From Vicinamibacteria bacterium (GTDB lineage: Bacteria; Acidobacteriota; Vicinamibacteria; Vicinamibacterales; UBA2999), in assembly GCA_025938035.1 (NCBI GenBank), contig JAICQE010000182.1:1-8276 (forward strand): a stretch of DNA of 8,276 nt, in the 5' to 3' direction. A program made the translations under genes and the position numbers. Positions 6,663-8,276 of the stretch are shown piece after piece. Under the pieces are notes generated by a model, which was not told the DNA's origin, made no database searches, and was given only the letters and a program-made list of their open reading frames with translations. Within the stretch, counting starts at the first letter, position 1, and each line of letters starts with the position of its first letter.

Positions 6663-7643
6663 GTGGACTTCCACCTCAGCGACGTTCAGCGGTCGTGGCG
6701 CGAGAAGGCACACGCGCTCTCGGCTGATCTGCCGCCCGCAGCCACGGCCGCCGACGTCATCATGGGCGCCGCCCGCGTCGGCCTGATTGATCCAGGCGGT
6801 GATCTGCTGGCGGCTGCGCTTGCCGTGGAGTCGCTCGCGTACGACGCGGCAGCCGCAGGCGTCTCGCTGGCGCTGCACACGGGCGTGCTGCTGGCGCTGG
6901 GCTCGGACGATCGGTTCACGGCGCTGGCGCGCGGCGAGATCGTCGGCGCGATCGCGCTGTCGACCGAGAACGTGCCCGCACACGAGGGTCCGGTTCTGCG
7001 CGGCCGCGCGTCGCTCGTCGGCCCGCTCACGGATCATGGCGTGGCGATCATCGGCGTGCGCGAGAGCGCCGGCACCGTGGCCGCCGCCGTTGCGCTGGAC
7101 ACACCCGGCGTGGCCGTGGAAGACATCGAGACGTCCGCCCTCGATGGGTTCGTGTGCGGGAACGTCGCGCTCGATGGCGCGACGGCCATACTGCTTGGCG
7201 CGACACTTCCGTTCATGACGCGTGTGCGCGTGCTGCTCGCCGCCGCGGGGCTGGGCATGGGAAGGCGCGCGCTGAACGAAGCGTTACACGCGGCTCACGC
7301 GCTTCGCGGCCGTGGCGCGGGAGGCGAGCAGACGGTGCAGGGCCTTCTGGCCGATGCCGCAACGGAACTCGATGCCGCCATGCTTCTGGTGTGGAAGGCG
7401 GCGTCATCCGCACGGGTGTCGCTGGCTGACGCGTCGATGGCAAAGCTGGCGGCGACCGAAGCCACGCTGCGAGCAGTCGCCCGCGCAACGCAGGTCATCG
7501 GCGTCGACTCCTTCCGCCGCGGACACATCGTCGAAAGCCTCGCCCAGGACGTGCGCGCACTCGAGCTGTTTGCGGGCCGGACCGAGGCGTTGCGCGAAGC
7601 CGTCGCCAGCGAAACGCTTCCACAACTTTCAAGTGACAACTAG
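6663..7643 (+). CDS. Divergent acyl-CoA dehydrogenase-like protein, predicted inactive
   Basis: A 326-residue protein with the acyl-CoA dehydrogenase fold, shorter than the usual 380 or so. The GTG start gives MDFHLSDVQRSWREKA, the normal family N-terminus. Residues 1-90 match the helical N-terminal domain. Residues 92-180 match a reduced beta domain: GAIALSTEN stands where TEPxAGSD normally lies, and GVAVEDIETSALDGF, NVALDG and LLGA follow. Residues 187-315 match the C-terminal helices (LLAAAGLGMGRRALNEAL, QTVQGLLADAATELDAAML, MAKLAATEA). The usual GGxGF FAD-contact motif reads VIGVDSF (278-284). The segment equivalent to IYEGT reads LFAGR, with Ala304 (codon GCG, 7572-7574) in place of the catalytic Glu. 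It therefore probably cannot catalyse dehydrogenation and may not hold FAD normally. It could be a non-catalytic partner subunit, a regulator or a decaying paralogue; the frame is intact. The last codons lie in a repeat array. It is convergent with a canonical family member. Confidence 0.8.
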   Translation: MDFHLSDVQRSWREKAHALSADLPPAATAADVIMGAARVGLIDPGGDLLAAALAVESLAYDAAAAGVSLALHTGVLLALGSDDRFTALARGEIVGAIALSTENVPAHEGPVLRGRASLVGPLTDHGVAIIGVRESAGTVAAAVALDTPGVAVEDIETSALDGFVCGNVALDGATAILLGATLPFMTRVRVLLAAAGLGMGRRALNEALHAAHALRGRGAGGEQTVQGLLADAATELDAAMLLVWKAASSARVSLADASMAKLAATEATLRAVARATQVIGVDSFRRGHIVESLAQDVRALELFAGRTEALREAVASETLPQLSSDN

Positions 7644-7702
7644 CCAGTCGCACGTAAGTTGCAACTTGCGACTTACTTGTTACTTGCGACTTGCCACTTG
7701 TC
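7628..7702. repeat. 7-bp-periodic inverted repeat array over the end of the acyl-CoA dehydrogenase-like gene
   Basis: On the right, ACTTGNN heptads occupy 7664-7670 and 7675-7702 (ACTTGTT, ACTTGCG, ACTTGCC, ACTTGTC), interrupted by one ACTT. On the left, degenerate NNCAAGT heptads run from 7628 (TTCAAGT, GACAACT, AGCCAGT, CGCACGT). The centre is a perfect 12-bp palindrome, AAGTTGCAACTT, at 7656-7667. AGTCGCA (7646-7652) pairs with TGCGACT (7667-7673), and GTAAGT (7654-7659) with ACTTAC (7671-7676), giving alternative hairpins. The array covers the last four codons and the TAG stop of the plus-strand gene and ends two bases before the stop codon of the minus-strand gene. It may serve as a bidirectional 3'-end structure; that is inference. 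Confidence 0.88.
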
Positions 7703-7704
7703 AC

Positions 7705-8276
7705 TCAGCTCAATAGCTGCTTGGCGATCGTCTGCAGCTGCAGATTGGAAGTGCCTTCGTAGATCTGGCCGATCTTCGCGTCGCGGTACAACTTTTCGAC
7801 CGGGTAGTCCTTGACGAACCCGTACCCGCCGAACAGGTTGACCGCCAGCGACGCCACGCGTTCAGCGGTTTCCGACGCCAGCAGCTTGCACATGGCCGCT
7901 TCGGTGAGAAACGGCCGACCGGCCTCGCGCAGGCGCGCGGCGTTGTAGACGAGCAGCCGCGACGCCTCGATTTCCGCGGCGGCGCGCGCGATCTGAAACT
8001 GCACGCCCTGAAACTCGGCGATCGTCTTGCCGAACTGCGTCCGCTCCCTGACATACGCGATCGTGTGATCGACGGCTCCCTGCGCCAGGCCAACCATCTG
8101 TGCGCCAATGCCGATGCGCCCTTCGTTCAGCGTTTCGATGGCGACCTTGTATCCCTTTCCGGGCTCGCCCAGAACGTTCGCCTGAGGAACCCTGCAGTCC
8201 TCGAACACCAGCTCACACGTGCTGCTGGCCCGAATGCCGAGCTTGTCTTCCTTCTTGCCGACGGTGAAGCCCGGCG
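7705..8276 (-). CDS. Short/branched-chain acyl-CoA dehydrogenase, C-terminal part (start beyond window)
   Basis: FAD-dependent cytoplasmic enzyme that introduces an alpha-beta double bond into acyl-CoA and passes electrons to ETF. The visible 190 residues start in the beta domain ([19 protein letters not shown], then FEDCRVP and [13 protein letters not shown]) and cover the whole C-terminal domain. [42 protein letters not shown] and [21 protein letters not shown] are all standard. The catalytic Glu in IYEGT is present (codon 7756-7758). [21 protein letters not shown] closely resembles the mitochondrial short/branched-chain enzyme that acts on 2-methylbutanoyl-CoA, so an isoleucine or short-chain substrate is plausible, but assignment below family level is uncertain. 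The first half and the start codon are off the window. The frame is open to the last base, so the in-frame GTG at 8208 is an internal codon. Confidence 0.95.
   Translation of the reverse strand, partial: PGFTVGKKEDKLGIRASSTCELVFEDCRVPQANVLGEPGKGYKVAIETLNEGRIGIGAQMVGLAQGAVDHTIAYVRERTQFGKTIAEFQGVQFQIARAAAEIEASRLLVYNAARLREAGRPFLTEAAMCKLLASETAERVASLAVNLFGGYGFVKDYPVEKLYRDAKIGQIYEGTSNLQLQTIAKQLLS

Noticed and set aside
7664..7702. CRISPR-like repeat array
   Set aside because: Units are 7 bp with no spacers and no cas genes are present.

Overview
The window is GC-rich bacterial chromosome with tight gene packing, secreted proteins and several GTG starts. It holds an S46 dipeptidyl-peptidase, a PQQ dehydrogenase with its own cytochrome c, an M28 peptidase, a DUF3237 protein and two acyl-CoA dehydrogenase-type proteins. 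Together with the repeat-rich gene boundaries, this best fits an Acidobacteriota chromosome, perhaps of the Vicinamibacteria type. That placement rests on gene content and general familiarity, with no marker gene present, so it is moderate at best.

Layout: (1) 1-1737, plus strand, the C-terminal four fifths of an S46 dipeptidyl-peptidase whose N-terminus lies upstream of the window. (2) 1741-1772, a perfect 32-bp AT-rich palindrome built of 7-bp units, between convergent genes. (3) 4187 down to 1771, minus strand, a two-gene operon: a small c-type cytochrome, then a periplasmic PQQ quinoprotein dehydrogenase, joined by an ATGA start/stop overlap. (4) 4188-4259, a 72-bp divergent intergenic region with a GC-rich hairpin and candidate -10 boxes for both directions. 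(5) 4260-6540, plus strand, a secreted M28 zinc aminopeptidase followed 13 bp later by an exported DUF3237 protein whose N-terminal region carries a 33-bp tandem duplication. (6) 6549-6647, a degenerate 7-bp-periodic inverted repeat. (7) 6663-7643, plus strand, a divergent acyl-CoA dehydrogenase-like protein without the catalytic glutamate. (8) 7628-7702, a third 7-bp-periodic inverted array spanning the stop codon of that gene. (9) 8276 down to 7705, minus strand, the C-terminal half of a canonical short/branched-chain acyl-CoA dehydrogenase, running off the window.

How the genes may work together: the two exopeptidases suggest scavenging of extracellular or periplasmic peptides. The branched-chain acyl-CoA dehydrogenase would suit later breakdown of isoleucine-type skeletons. 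The quinoprotein/cytochrome pair would feed electrons from a periplasmic alcohol, sugar or aldehyde substrate into the respiratory chain. These links are inference from family roles and proximity.

The least ordinary signals are the three unrelated heptanucleotide-periodic inverted repeats, one at each of three gene ends, and the apparently catalytically dead acyl-CoA dehydrogenase paralogue facing an intact one. No CRISPR array, RNA gene, insertion sequence or phage gene was seen. No complete new multi-gene system can be claimed from this sequence.
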